Shown: positions 15,368-24,499, counted from the first letter of the stretch. The stretch is 37,027 bases of DNA from DASPRM01 sp035319065 (GCA_035319065.1 DATHDM010000366.1:1-37027); one strand, 5' to 3'. The notes: generated by a model not told the origin, from the letters alone. Numbers and translations: made by a program.

Positions 15368-16822
15368 ATGGCTCTTCCTCGCTCCCGAAACCTGTTCCAC
15401 CGCCGGCTGCACTGGCTGCCGGCGCTGATTTGCCTCGGCCTGCTGACCTCTTGCGGAAACGGCGGGGGAGCCGGCAGTTCCAAGGGAACCAACGGAAACA
15501 CAGGCACGACGGGAACCCTGCTCGTCCAGTTGAGCGACGCCACGGCCGACCAGGTCGCAGCACTGACGCTGACCTTCTCCTCCCTGACACTGACTTCGCA
15601 ATCCGGCTCGACCGTTACCGTGTTCTCAGCGCCGGTCACCGTGGAAATCACGCGCCTGGCGGGCACCTCAACTCCTCTGGCGATCGTGACCAATATTCCC
15701 CAGGGAACCTACAGTCAGATGAGTCTAATATTGGGTTCTCCGGCGCTGACGCTGATCTCGCCCACCAGCGGCCAGCCCAGCCACCCCAATCTTCCGGCGG
15801 GGCCTTTCACCGTAAGTCCCACGCTAAACCCGGCGCTAACCATCTCCAGCACGCCGATGGTTCTGACGGTCGATGTAAACACCGCCGCTTCGCTGACCAG
15901 CGATTCGCTGGGAAATATCAGCTTCAGCCCATCGGTGAACGTGGTCACCGCTGCGCTTCCCGCTGCCGGCCTCAATCCGTTTAATGGACAGCTTGAGCAC
16001 GTGGTCGGCCTGGTTACGGCTGTCGCCTCGAGTTCGTTCACCATCTCGCTGCGCTTCGGCGACCAGTCCCTGGCATTCAACGTGGATTCCAACACCAAGT
16101 TCACCGGCATTGGTGGCCTGAGTCAGCTCAGCGCCGGGCAGCTTGCCGTCGTCGACGGTTCCCTGCAGTCCAACGGCTCATTCCTGGCCGGCAGCGTCAA
16201 GGCCTCGGCGGTACCTCTGTTTGGCTTTCATACTCAGGGACTGCTGACCGCCAGGATTCCCGCCCCAGCGGCCGCTGCTACCAGCTTCCAGATGGCCGCG
16301 CGCGAGCTAACCGGAGGCAGTGTGCAGGGGAATTTTCTGGGGAATGGGTTGAACGTGGACGTCCTCAACAGTGCGTATGCCGTCAACCAGGTCGGCATCG
16401 ATCTGACCGGACTGCCGTTTACTCCTACTTTCGACGCCACCACCATCGTGCCCGGTCAGGCGGTGGAAGCCACCAGCACTGGCCAACTGCTGCCCGCGAC
16501 CACAACGTTTACAGGAGTCGGCGCATTTCCTCCGGCCCTGGTTTTTGGCGAGGTCTCTACTCCTGAAGTGGATCTCCAGCAGCAGCCGCTGAGTGGAACG
16601 GTGTCGAACCTGACGGCGACCAACTTTACGCTGACCGTAGCCGGAGATTCCGTCTTTTCGACCCTGACCGGCGCCACCTCAGTTGTGGTGTACGTCCAGC
16701 CCAGCACTCAGGTGCTGGGCATCACTCTGAGCAATGGCGCTAGTGTGACCGTCCGCGGGCTCCTGTTCAAGGATTCCTCCACCTACCGCCTGGTGGCTGC
16801 CCGCGTGGTTCCCAAGGTGTAG
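15368..16822 (+). CDS. DUF4382 domain lipoprotein with DUF5666-like repeats
   Basis: About 484 residues from ATG 15368. A lipobox, LLTSC with C29, follows a hydrophobic segment, so the protein is a lipoprotein. A glycine/threonine-rich linker precedes a DUF4382-like beta domain (GTLLVQLSDATADQVAALTL, ITRLAGTSTPL, GTYSQMSLIL), residues 48-190. The rest contains two to three OB-like beta modules resembling DUF5666 (GLVTAVASSSFTI, LSAGQLAVVDGSL). Both are found in acidobacterial envelope proteins of unknown function. A TTG at 15362 could be used instead, adding two residues. It ends immediately against the convergent RNase HI-like gene, with no spacer between the two stop codons. Confidence 0.8.
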   Translation: MALPRSRNLFHRRLHWLPALICLGLLTSCGNGGGAGSSKGTNGNTGTTGTLLVQLSDATADQVAALTLTFSSLTLTSQSGSTVTVFSAPVTVEITRLAGTSTPLAIVTNIPQGTYSQMSLILGSPALTLISPTSGQPSHPNLPAGPFTVSPTLNPALTISSTPMVLTVDVNTAASLTSDSLGNISFSPSVNVVTAALPAAGLNPFNGQLEHVVGLVTAVASSSFTISLRFGDQSLAFNVDSNTKFTGIGGLSQLSAGQLAVVDGSLQSNGSFLAGSVKASAVPLFGFHTQGLLTARIPAPAAAATSFQMAARELTGGSVQGNFLGNGLNVDVLNSAYAVNQVGIDLTGLPFTPTFDATTIVPGQAVEATSTGQLLPATTTFTGVGAFPPALVFGEVSTPEVDLQQQPLSGTVSNLTATNFTLTVAGDSVFSTLTGATSVVVYVQPSTQVLGITLSNGASVTVRGLLFKDSSTYRLVAARVVPKV

Positions 16823-17314
16823 TCAACGGCCCCGCGAGCCCTCATCCATCGCCAGGTTCGCCAGCCGGTCCGCCTCCGCGTTCTTCCCCCGGAGCACGTG
16901 CTCGATTTCGAACCAACTCAATTGCCGGATCAGATTCCGGGCGCGTGCGTGCAGCTCCTGCAGCACCGGGTTCCTGACCTTATATTCCCCCCGGATCTGT
17001 TTGACCATCAGCTCGGAATCGCTGCGCACCCTGAGCGCTCGCTCGCCGTGTCCGGTCGCATACTCCAGGGCCGCCAGAAGCGCCGCATACTCCGCGTAAT
17101 TATTGGTCTGATGGCCCAGGTAGCGGCTCAACTCAGCTACCCGGTTCCCGGCCTGGTCCTCGATCACCACCCCGTATCCCGCAGGACCGGGATTGCCGCG
17201 CGCGCCTCCATCGGTATTGGCCACCAGAAACGTCTGTGGCCGCGCTGGGGCGGCGCCAAAGAGAGCCCGGGTCGCCGACTCGCGTTTCCTCGTGAAACCT
17301 GGGCGAGATGGCAT
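16823..17314 (-). CDS. Ribonuclease HI-like protein
   Basis: 163 residues. The four catalytic carboxylates are present: D35 in TDGGARGNPGPAG, E75 in NNYAEY, D99 in VRSDSELMVKQI and D149 in NAEADRLAN. It cleaves the RNA strand of RNA/DNA hybrids. The first 28 residues are a basic, non-conserved extension; internal starts are possible. The short RnhA-like form, without the basic protrusion segment, resembles archaeal and Sso-type RNase HI. Its stop codon touches that of the lipoprotein gene on the opposite strand. Confidence 0.9.
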   Translation of the reverse strand: MPSRPGFTRKRESATRALFGAAPARPQTFLVANTDGGARGNPGPAGYGVVIEDQAGNRVAELSRYLGHQTNNYAEYAALLAALEYATGHGERALRVRSDSELMVKQIRGEYKVRNPVLQELHARARNLIRQLSWFEIEHVLRGKNAEADRLANLAMDEGSRGR

Positions 17315-17350
17315 GCGACCGAGTTTACAAGATCGCTCCGCGACAGGCCT

Positions 17351-18052
17351 TCAGGATACTGCCGCTGCCTGGCGCTGTTCCCTTGCGCCCAGTATCGCCA
17401 GCCAGAACATAGTCGCCACTTCTGCCAGCATAAGGGGTTGGCTGTAGGCAAAGACCCTCTCCTCGCGCCCCGGGAGCAGGAAGCCGGTGAAGCTGAAGGC
17501 CAGCCAGGCGAAGCATTCCAGCATCAGCCAGACGCCGAGAAAGCGGGGCAGGAAGCGTGACCGGTACACCAGCATGCCGAATGGAAGCAGCCACAGCCCG
17601 GCAAAGATGAAGTTGGCCAGGTCAACGTTGTGATGCAGGTTGAGGAACACCATGGCGAAGGCGTCGCGCTGCGGCTTGTCGATGACGGACAGGAAGCCGC
17701 CGCCGCGAACGAAAAGCAGTGTAGCTGCGTCGGTCATGGTGTTGACGAAGGCAATCGGCACCTGCATCAAACTGCCTAAAATCACCATCAGCACGGCCAG
17801 CTGGCGGTCCACTTCGTTCAGCAAGCGATAAAGCGCCAAGGGGACGAAGAGCCACAGGCAATAGCCGATCAGCGCGCTGACAATACCCAAGCGGAAGAGC
17901 GGCTCGTGTGCCGCGATGTTGTTGGCGGTGGCAGTCGCGTTTCCGTGCACAATCAAAGCGTTGGGAATGTACATGAGACGCACGATGCCAACCGCCGAGG
18001 CCGAGATGTATAGGAGCCCTGCGACTCTGGCATTCTTGCTGAGTGAGGTCAT
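17351..18052 (-). CDS. DUF4386 family membrane protein
   Basis: 233 residues with about six transmembrane helices. The start MTSLSKNARVAGLLYI, the conserved PNALIVHG and NLHHNVDLANFIFAGLWLLPFG segments are those of DUF4386 proteins, whose function is unknown. A Shine-Dalgarno GGAGGA lies five bases before ATG 18052. The gene is divergent from the dipeptidase at 18198. Confidence 0.85.
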   Translation of the reverse strand: MTSLSKNARVAGLLYISASAVGIVRLMYIPNALIVHGNATATANNIAAHEPLFRLGIVSALIGYCLWLFVPLALYRLLNEVDRQLAVLMVILGSLMQVPIAFVNTMTDAATLLFVRGGGFLSVIDKPQRDAFAMVFLNLHHNVDLANFIFAGLWLLPFGMLVYRSRFLPRFLGVWLMLECFAWLAFSFTGFLLPGREERVFAYSQPLMLAEVATMFWLAILGAREQRQAAAVS

Positions 18053-18140
18053 GGGTCCTCCGGGGCGGTCATTTTTGGCGTGAGGTACGTCAAAAGTGGC
18101 GGGAAGGTTCAGCCTGGCCTGCTTACGGCTGGGCGCCCCG

Positions 18141-18170
18141 TTGACCCTGCTGTCCGCCTACCGCTAGATT
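18141..18170 (+). promoter_or_regulatory. Probable promoter of the dipeptidase gene
   Basis: A -35 TTGACC (18141-18146, five of six), an 18-base spacer and a -10 TAGATT (18165-18170, four of six) precede the AGGAGGG site (18184-18190) of the dipeptidase gene. The predicted leader is about 20 bases. Confidence 0.45.
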
Positions 18171-18197
18171 CAATCCTTCTTCCAGGAGGGTAACCCG

Positions 18198-19367
18198 TTG
18201 CGCTTAACCTTCGCCTGCACTACTACGTTTCTCGCTATCGTTACCCTTGGCTTTGCCCAGCAAGTCGACCAGGCGCACCGCATCCAGGCCAGCGTCCTGG
18301 GGGTTGACACCCACAACGACACGGTGCAGCGGATCATCTTCGAGCACGTCGACATCGGCCAGCGGCTGTCGAGCGGCACCATCGACCTGCCACGCCTGCG
18401 CGATGGCGGCATGCATGTTCCCTTCTTCGCGCTGTGGGTGCCCCCTTATTACCACGGCGCGGAAGCGGTGCGCCGCACCCTCGACCTGCGCGACGCCATG
18501 CAGGCCGTTTTCGACCAGTACCCTGACCGCATCGAACTGGCGAGCAGCGCGCGCGACATCGAGCGCATCGTCGGCCAAAAGAAGATCGCCGCTGTCCTGA
18601 CTCTGGAAGGCGGCCACCAGATCGACAACGATCTCGCGGTGCTGCGCATGTATCGCCGCATGGGCATCCTCTCCATGACCCTCACCCACTTCCGCAGCAA
18701 CGACTGGGCAGACTCCTCGACCAGCAAGCCGGTTCACAATGGTTTGACCGATTTCGGCAAGCAGGTGGTGCGCGAGATGAACTCGCTCGGCATGCTTGTA
18801 GACATCTCCCACGTCTCCGACAAAACCTTCTACGACGTTCTGCAAGTCAGCAGCAAGCCAGTGATCGCTTCGCACTCCTCCTGCCGCTCGCTCTCGGACA
18901 TCCCCCGCAACATGACCGACGACATGCTGCGCGCGCTGGCGCGCAACGGCGGCGTGGTAGGCGTCAATTTCGGAGCGGCGTTTCTCAACCCTAAAGACGC
19001 CGAGGAACTCGGACAGGCCATCTCCCGCGAGAACGAAACCGAGCCCAACGTCACGGGAGCTGACCTGGACGGCTTCGCTGCCGACTCGCACGCCAAGAGC
19101 TTCAAGGACCATCCCCGCACCGGCCAGGCCACGGTGGAGGACGCCGCTGCCTGCATCGATCACATCGCCAAGGTGGCCGGCATCGACCACGTCGGCATCG
19201 GCAGTGACTTCGACGGAGTGAGCACGGTGCCACGGGGCCTGGAGGATGTTTCCAAGATGCCCAACCTCACCGCCGCCCTGTTGCGCCGCGGCTACAGCGA
19301 GCAGGACATCCAGAAAATCATGGGAGGGAATTTCCTGCGCGTGATTCGGGAGGTGGTGGGCTACTAG
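18198..19367 (+). CDS. Membrane dipeptidase, peptidase family M19, exported
   Basis: 389 residues. The start is TTG 18198, seven bases after a clear CCAGGAGGG site, and it gives a signal peptide (RLTFACTTTFLAIVTLGFA) cleaved near residue 20. Zinc-binding and catalytic positions of the renal dipeptidase family are seen: H39 and D41 in VDTHND, E137 in LEGGH, H205 in ISHVSD, H226 in SHSSCR, and D in GIGSDFDG. It hydrolyses dipeptides in the periplasm, possibly including D-amino acid dipeptides from peptidoglycan. The gene stands alone, with its own probable promoter. Confidence 0.93.
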   Translation: MRLTFACTTTFLAIVTLGFAQQVDQAHRIQASVLGVDTHNDTVQRIIFEHVDIGQRLSSGTIDLPRLRDGGMHVPFFALWVPPYYHGAEAVRRTLDLRDAMQAVFDQYPDRIELASSARDIERIVGQKKIAAVLTLEGGHQIDNDLAVLRMYRRMGILSMTLTHFRSNDWADSSTSKPVHNGLTDFGKQVVREMNSLGMLVDISHVSDKTFYDVLQVSSKPVIASHSSCRSLSDIPRNMTDDMLRALARNGGVVGVNFGAAFLNPKDAEELGQAISRENETEPNVTGADLDGFAADSHAKSFKDHPRTGQATVEDAAACIDHIAKVAGIDHVGIGSDFDGVSTVPRGLEDVSKMPNLTAALLRRGYSEQDIQKIMGGNFLRVIREVVGY

Positions 19368-19524
19368 CCCGACAGGGAATGCAGAAATGCTTCGGGCAAC
19401 CTGCCGCGGTTCGTTGCAGAGATGTGAGCCACGCGTCTTGCCCGATTACCATCCCCCTATGACCCTGGTCACAGCCCTTGTCGGCGGCTGGGAGTCCAAT
19501 TCTCCCCAGCCGAGGTGTACGACT

Positions 19525-19995
19525 ATGAAAACCAGGGCTGTGCTCATCGTTTTCTTTGTCTCCGCCTTGCTGCTGCTGCTGCCCGCGCTGCCTGACCGGC
19601 CCGCTGCTTCCAGCACTGCGTTGGTAGCACAGATCACTCCGCAGATGCCCCGCGGACTGTCCGGCGGTCGTCCCGGCATCTTCCGTTTCATCCCCCGCGA
19701 GCAACTCGTAGCCGACCGCGCAGAGATTCAGCAATTGAGGGCTTCGCTGGAGCGCTGGCAATTGTTGGCCAGCGGTGTCCAGGACCCAATTACGCGGCGC
19801 CGGCTGGAGGCCGATCTTGAACTCTGGCAGGTTCATCTCGACCGCGCCCAGCTGCGCCTCACGGCCAGCGCCAGCCCCACTGCGCAGGCCGTCGAGATGC
19901 AACTGAACGATATGAAGGGGACCCGCATGTGCGGGGTCTGTCACGAGGGGGGAGTGCTTGCCGACTCCCGTCATCTTGCCTGGCCGGCACACTGA
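19525..19995 (+). CDS. Small exported protein with a C-terminal CxxCH haem motif
   Basis: 156 residues from ATG 19525, after GAGGTG. Residues 3-23 are a strong hydrophobic segment (signal peptide or anchor). Residues 58-115 are charged and helical, with a hairpin-like pair of helices. The sole CxxCH motif (C136, C139, H140) lies 16 residues from the end, which suggests one covalently attached haem. The layout recalls cytochromes c-prime, in which a helical bundle ends in CxxCH, but only two or three helices are evident. A frame extends upstream to 19387; I reject that part because it has no signal-peptide logic. I do not recognise the family. Confidence 0.7.
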   Translation: MKTRAVLIVFFVSALLLLLPALPDRPAASSTALVAQITPQMPRGLSGGRPGIFRFIPREQLVADRAEIQQLRASLERWQLLASGVQDPITRRRLEADLELWQVHLDRAQLRLTASASPTAQAVEMQLNDMKGTRMCGVCHEGGVLADSRHLAWPAH

Positions 19996-20049
19996 GGACT
20001 AAGACCGCGGGGGCGCACGGCGCCTGCTACTCACCGCGCAGTTTGACCG

Positions 20050-21381
20050 CTACTTCACCGTCTGCCGCAACCATTCCAGCACTAGGGGCCCGACGTTCTC
20101 GCTGAAGCGTCCGCCGCTGCCGTTGAACGCCGCGAAGGCATTCTCGTAAATGTAGTAACCATGATCCATCTTCGGAATCTCCACGAACCTGCCTGCCCCC
20201 GGCTTGTTTTCGTTCACGATGGCAGCAATCATCTCGTGATCCTGACCGCTCATAACCCAGTCATACTCTCCGTGCACCGAGAGTACCGGTGCGCTCACCT
20301 TCTGCCAGGCCGCCGCCAGGTTCAGGTCCTGCAGCTGCTGGTAAAAGGCCGCGGGACGGCCATACTGGTGGCCGCCATCCTCCATCCATAGAGGCGCCAG
20401 CTCCGGCTTCTCGCGCACAACCTCTCCAGGAGTTTTCTTGCCGTTCAAATACAGGTCATAGAACACCTCGTAGCCACGCATCCCCTCGGAGACCTCTCCC
20501 GGCTTCTTTCCCGAGAGCGTCAGCCTTCGCCGCTCGATCTCCAGCATGTGCTCAAGCCAGGTTTTCACACAGCCACCGCTCACAATGTATCCGGCGACCG
20601 GAAACTGGCCCGCCACCAGCGGCTGCACTCCGCCGCCATTGCTCATGCCCAGCATCACGATCTTCGAGTGATCGACAAACTCCGAGCGCGTAAAGGTGGC
20701 GAAGGCGGCGCGGTATCCGGACAGCTCGGTGAGGAAGTCGGTGTCCGAGCAGACGCCCTGGCTGTCGCCCACGCCCGGCTTGTCCATCCGCATCATCACG
20801 AAGCCCGATTGCGTCATGAGGGCGCGGATGAAGCGCGCGAACCCGTCGTTCGCACCCAGTGGCGCCTCCACGCTGTCACAGCTCAGCCATCCCACCAGGA
20901 AGATACCTGGCAGGCGCCTGCTTGCATTTTTCGGCTTGGTCAGGATGGTACGGAACCGCAGCCCCTTGTCTCCTATCACCGATCCGTAGATCACGTCGAA
21001 GCCTTCGATCTGTTCTCGCGGCAGCGGGGGCATGGTCACGTCGATGGTCGCTGGCTTGCCCTGGCGCTCGACGCCCAGTTGCACGCGATCGCCCGCCCTC
21101 AGAGTTTCGTACACGCGGTCCACCGAGAGCGGTTCGTTCAGTGGCGCTGAGTTCACAGAAAGAATGCGGTCTCCGGGCTTCAGCCCCAGCTGCGCTGCAG
21201 CCGTCCCCGGAGCTACGCGTCTGATCTCCGCTCCCGCCTTCCCCGGCATGGGATCGCGCAGCGACACCCCCAAGTACCCCTTGCGCGGCAGATCGGGTTC
21301 GGCCGGAGAGGATGTGCTGTTCTGAGAGAATCCGGTGGTGACAAACAGGAAAGAAAGGGAGAGCACTGCGGCAGCTTTCAT
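20050..21381 (-). CDS. Secreted PDZ domain plus alpha/beta hydrolase
   Basis: 443 residues with a signal peptide (KAAAVLSLSFLFVTTGFSQ) and a GGAG site before ATG 21381. Residues 35-118 form a PDZ domain (GYLGVSL, VAPGTAAAQLGLKPGDRILSV). Residues 130-443 form an alpha/beta hydrolase with nucleophile S247 in GMSNGG, the acid in HGEYDWV and His in MDHGYY. The catalytic triad appears complete. This suggests a periplasmic esterase or peptidase whose PDZ directs it to a C-terminal peptide or neighbour protein. Its neighbour upstream also has a PDZ domain. The substrate is unknown. Confidence 0.85.
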   Translation of the reverse strand: MKAAAVLSLSFLFVTTGFSQNSTSSPAEPDLPRKGYLGVSLRDPMPGKAGAEIRRVAPGTAAAQLGLKPGDRILSVNSAPLNEPLSVDRVYETLRAGDRVQLGVERQGKPATIDVTMPPLPREQIEGFDVIYGSVIGDKGLRFRTILTKPKNASRRLPGIFLVGWLSCDSVEAPLGANDGFARFIRALMTQSGFVMMRMDKPGVGDSQGVCSDTDFLTELSGYRAAFATFTRSEFVDHSKIVMLGMSNGGGVQPLVAGQFPVAGYIVSGGCVKTWLEHMLEIERRRLTLSGKKPGEVSEGMRGYEVFYDLYLNGKKTPGEVVREKPELAPLWMEDGGHQYGRPAAFYQQLQDLNLAAAWQKVSAPVLSVHGEYDWVMSGQDHEMIAAIVNENKPGAGRFVEIPKMDHGYYIYENAFAAFNGSGGRFSENVGPLVLEWLRQTVK

Positions 21382-21526
21382 ACGAGCTCCTGCCTGGGCT
21401 TGATCGGATGGTTGGACGCAACAACCGCAATTTGGTGACGCCCCAGGCGGGAGAATTTGCGTCCACCCGGCGGGGCGGGACGAGAGCAGGAGGCGAGGAT
21501 ACTGCGGGCAGGGGTTTCCACGCCCT

Positions 21527-23410
21527 CTACACCAGGCGCCGTGTCTTCAGCCTCACATTGACCACTTGCGCGCCGCGCCGCAGCTCCAGCCGGTACTGGC
21601 GGTCCGGCAAGCGGAACAGACGCCGCACCTCTTCGAGTGTCAACTGCGCCGCGGGCTTGCCGTCGATGGCAGCGATGACGTCTCCGACCTGCAGTCCCAC
21701 CTGTGCCGCGGGTGAGTTTGCGATCACGCGGCTCACTCGGAAAGTCCTGAAATCCGCTCCTTCCGCCACCAGGTAAGCGCCACTCATGTCAAACTCAAAC
21801 GGCTCATGCGGTGCGGCGACGGGCTCCAGGATCATCTTTTGCATCCCGTAGTCGAAGATCACGCGGAAACGCCGCAGCACCTCGCCGCCCACCAGCCCGG
21901 CATCGTCGGGATTCGCGTCACCGCCCTTCGATTCCATGGAAAAGCTCGCGACTGGCTTCTCCAGGGCGATCGCGCCAATCCTAAGCGCGCCCAGCCGTCC
22001 GACGCGTTGCCGGGTCTGCCCACCCAGGCCGAATCCATAGGCCGCATCGATGGTTCCGGGAACCTTGTCCAAAATCCGGTGAGCAGCAATGAACGGCGAA
22101 TACAGGTTCAGAGCCATGCGCGCGCCGGTATCTACCAGCAGCTTGGCGGGAAGGACTTCTCCAAGCGGCAACACGATGCTTCCCGTAATCTTGGGGAGAT
22201 TGCCCTCGAAGATGAAGGGCACCACTTCGCCGTTGCCCCGGTACTGATAGCGGTTGGGATCGTGAAGGATGATCTTGCGCGCCGCGTAATCGATCTCCAC
22301 CACGAAGCTGCTGATCACGTCGTACCCCAGGATGCCGTCGACCGCCCGGCCTTCCACAGGCTGCAGTGGCTCCAGGGGTATGGCGGCAATCGGGCGCGGC
22401 GTCATGGTCACCCCCGGCAAGCCGATCACGACATCGTGGATCAGTCCGGTCTCTACCGACTCTTCGCCCGTGCCGCGGGTCTCCAGCGCTCCTTCCATCC
22501 GGAGGCCGAGCTTCTGCGCGCGCGCGCGATCTATCACCGTAGCCTCGGCGCCGCTATCGAAGATCATCCACAGCGGCGGCGAGCGATTCACCCGCACCTC
22601 CACGTACATGTGGTTGCTGTTCAACTCGAAGGGAATGCCTGCGCTCTGTCCGGAGAAAAACTGGAAATCGGGCGCCGCAGCCGCCGCAGGCTTGGTGAAC
22701 AGATCGGCGCTCAGCTGCGGATTCCATTCCACCGCTTCCGTCACCAGCACCGTGTCGAACCTGGGATCTCCCGTGCCCTGGCGTCCGTGCGACCAGAACT
22801 TGATGCCCCCAAAATCCCGCCAATCGGAATAGGAGAATGTGGCGGTGCGATCCTGCTGGGCCCGCTCCTCCTTGGCCGGCAGGCCTGTCTGTTTGTCCAG
22901 ATACACGGTGACCGGCTTGCCGCCCCGCGGCGCGATGCGCAGCTGGTAAAACTGGGCATCCTCGCCGGCGAAATCGACCTGCCCGGGCCAACGGTCGGGG
23001 AAAAACTGGGAATTGCTGGCGAAGTAGGCAGCGGTCACCTCTTCCTCGAGTTCAGCCCCGCCGAGCGACCGCACCTTGCCGTTCTGATCGCGCTGCCAGC
23101 CGCTGAGGCCATCAAAAACCGTGGCCTGCCGAAACGCTCCCAGCACCGCCACGGTTTTGTGCTGCCCGCGCGAGTCCTCCCAGATTTCCACTGTGCCATG
23201 CAGGTTGCCGCTCTCCATCGCCAGGAGCACATGCGCCGAGCGCATGGAGGCCAGCTTCTCTCGTCCGCCCAACGCCAATGCCCAGCGGTCGAGCAGTTGC
23301 TCTTTGGTGACCGTCGTCGGCGTTGCCGTTTGCGCAGCCGCCGGCAGGCCCAGTCGGACGAGGAGAACCACAGCCATCAGTGCGAGAGCAAACCAACGAA
23401 GCATCTTCAT
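21527..23410 (-). CDS. Secreted protein with two retropepsin-like aspartic lobes and a C-terminal PDZ domain
   Basis: About 627 residues from ATG 23410, where a signal peptide begins (cleavage near residue 26); the frame stays open beyond it without protein character. Residues 35-240 are a LolA-like beta domain (ALGGREKLASMRS, GTVEIWED). Residues 265-380 form the first aspartic protease-like lobe with D285 in FDSGAEATVID and GILGYDVI. Residues 410-530 form the second lobe with D427 in VDTGARMAL and GLVGGEVL. Residues 547-620 are a PDZ domain (NSPAAQVGLQVGDVIAAIDG). Two active-site-like DSG/DTG loops in one chain could form a pepsin-like pair. It is divergent from the TlpA gene and upstream of the PDZ hydrolase on the same strand. 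Confidence 0.85.
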   Translation of the reverse strand: MKMLRWFALALMAVVLLVRLGLPAAAQTATPTTVTKEQLLDRWALALGGREKLASMRSAHVLLAMESGNLHGTVEIWEDSRGQHKTVAVLGAFRQATVFDGLSGWQRDQNGKVRSLGGAELEEEVTAAYFASNSQFFPDRWPGQVDFAGEDAQFYQLRIAPRGGKPVTVYLDKQTGLPAKEERAQQDRTATFSYSDWRDFGGIKFWSHGRQGTGDPRFDTVLVTEAVEWNPQLSADLFTKPAAAAAPDFQFFSGQSAGIPFELNSNHMYVEVRVNRSPPLWMIFDSGAEATVIDRARAQKLGLRMEGALETRGTGEESVETGLIHDVVIGLPGVTMTPRPIAAIPLEPLQPVEGRAVDGILGYDVISSFVVEIDYAARKIILHDPNRYQYRGNGEVVPFIFEGNLPKITGSIVLPLGEVLPAKLLVDTGARMALNLYSPFIAAHRILDKVPGTIDAAYGFGLGGQTRQRVGRLGALRIGAIALEKPVASFSMESKGGDANPDDAGLVGGEVLRRFRVIFDYGMQKMILEPVAAPHEPFEFDMSGAYLVAEGADFRTFRVSRVIANSPAAQVGLQVGDVIAAIDGKPAAQLTLEEVRRLFRLPDRQYRLELRRGAQVVNVRLKTRRLV

Positions 23411-23553
23411 GGGCTGAACATTCTGCGATACGGAAATCTCCAGGGACGAGTTCACCCTTTTTGGGTCGAGCCGCTGTTTCCCCGGTTCGTTCTGTTGTTG
23501 GTGTTGGCTGGGCGGCAGCTGATTGCCGAGCGCTGATGCCGACGGGTTCGTTC

Positions 23554-23562
23554 TGCGATAAT
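23554..23562 (+). promoter_or_regulatory. Extended -10 promoter of the TlpA-like gene
   Basis: TGCGATAAT (23554-23562) gives the extended -10 TGn plus GATAAT (five of six), with no good -35 upstream. The start of transcription would lie near 23569, about 13 bases before ATG 23582. The leader is too short for a good ribosome binding site, so translation may start near the 5' end. Confidence 0.4.
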
Positions 23563-23581
23563 CTGGTTCGGTCCAGTCCTC

Positions 23582-24499
23582 ATGCTCCTCCGGCTTACGC
23601 TCGCCCTCATCCTTTCCGTGCCCGCACTCTCCTCGGCCGACATTATCTCCGACGTCCGCTCCGCCGACGCGCGCCGCGACTTCCGCACCGCCGATCAGCT
23701 CATCCGCGAATACCGCGCGTTGCGCGGAGTCAGCCCGGAGATGCTGGAAGCGGTCTCCTGGATTGCACGCGACGCGCTCACGGCCCGTCAGTACGATAAG
23801 GCCTTGTCCGCAGCCCGAGAAACGCACCAGCTCGCGCTCAAGCAGATGGCCGCCACGCCGCTCGACTCCGACGCACACCTGGCCACCGCCCTGGGAGCGG
23901 CCATTGAGGTCGAGGCCCAGGTCATGGCGGCGCGCGGGGAGCGTGCCGCTGCTGTCGAGTACCTGCGCCGTGAGCTAAAGCGCTACCGCACAACCTCAAT
24001 TGCCACGCGAATTCAGAAGAACATCAATCTGCTCAGCCTGGAGGGAAAAGCTGCGCCGGAGCTAGCCGAAACCACCTATCTGGGTCCGAAGCCGGCGCCG
24101 CTGGCGGCGCTGAAGGGCAAGCCGGTGGTGCTTTTCTTCTGGGCCCACTGGTGTCCCGACTGCAAGATCCAGGGTCCCATCCTGGCGCAGTTGCAGGCGG
24201 AGTTCAAGGAGCGGGGCCTGACCCTGGTTGCGCCTACGCAGCAGTACGGTTACATCGGCGGCGGGGCCGAGGCCAGCCCCCAGGCCGAACTAGGCTACAT
24301 CGATCAGGTTCGCAGGATGTACTACTCGAGTCTGGCTGAGGTGCCTGTGCCGGTGAGCTCGCAGAACTTCAGTGCGTACGGCTGCAGCACCACACCCACG
24401 CTGGTTTTGATTAATCGCGCCGGGCGCGTTGCCTACTATCACCCCGGCCGCATGACCTACGAGGAACTCCGCCCGAGGATCGCCGACCTCGCCCGCTGA
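23582..24499 (+). CDS. TlpA-type thioredoxin-fold protein, exported
   Basis: 305 residues with a signal peptide (LLRLTLALILSVPALSSAD). Residues 25-155 form a helical, TPR-like domain. Residues 160-305 are a thioredoxin fold of the TlpA/ResA group, with WCPDC (C191, C194), followed by TTPTL (cis-Pro) and LVLINRAGRVAYYHPG. Such proteins are periplasmic thiol-disulfide oxidoreductases, often serving cytochrome c or copper-site assembly. That fits the neighbouring genes for a cytochrome c, a CuA protein and a Cys-containing lipoprotein, although this is only context. The gene converges with the lipoprotein at 24528 with 28 bases between stops. Confidence 0.88.
   Translation: MLLRLTLALILSVPALSSADIISDVRSADARRDFRTADQLIREYRALRGVSPEMLEAVSWIARDALTARQYDKALSAARETHQLALKQMAATPLDSDAHLATALGAAIEVEAQVMAARGERAAAVEYLRRELKRYRTTSIATRIQKNINLLSLEGKAAPELAETTYLGPKPAPLAALKGKPVVLFFWAHWCPDCKIQGPILAQLQAEFKERGLTLVAPTQQYGYIGGGAEASPQAELGYIDQVRRMYYSSLAEVPVPVSSQNFSAYGCSTTPTLVLINRAGRVAYYHPGRMTYEELRPRIADLAR

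Noticed and set aside
21806..23536. Plus-strand open frame opposite the aspartic protease-like gene
   Set aside because: No domains, and the opposite strand has a full set of motifs.
23411..23878. N-terminal extension of the aspartic protease-like protein
   Set aside because: It overlaps the TlpA gene start and lies before the signal peptide at 23410.
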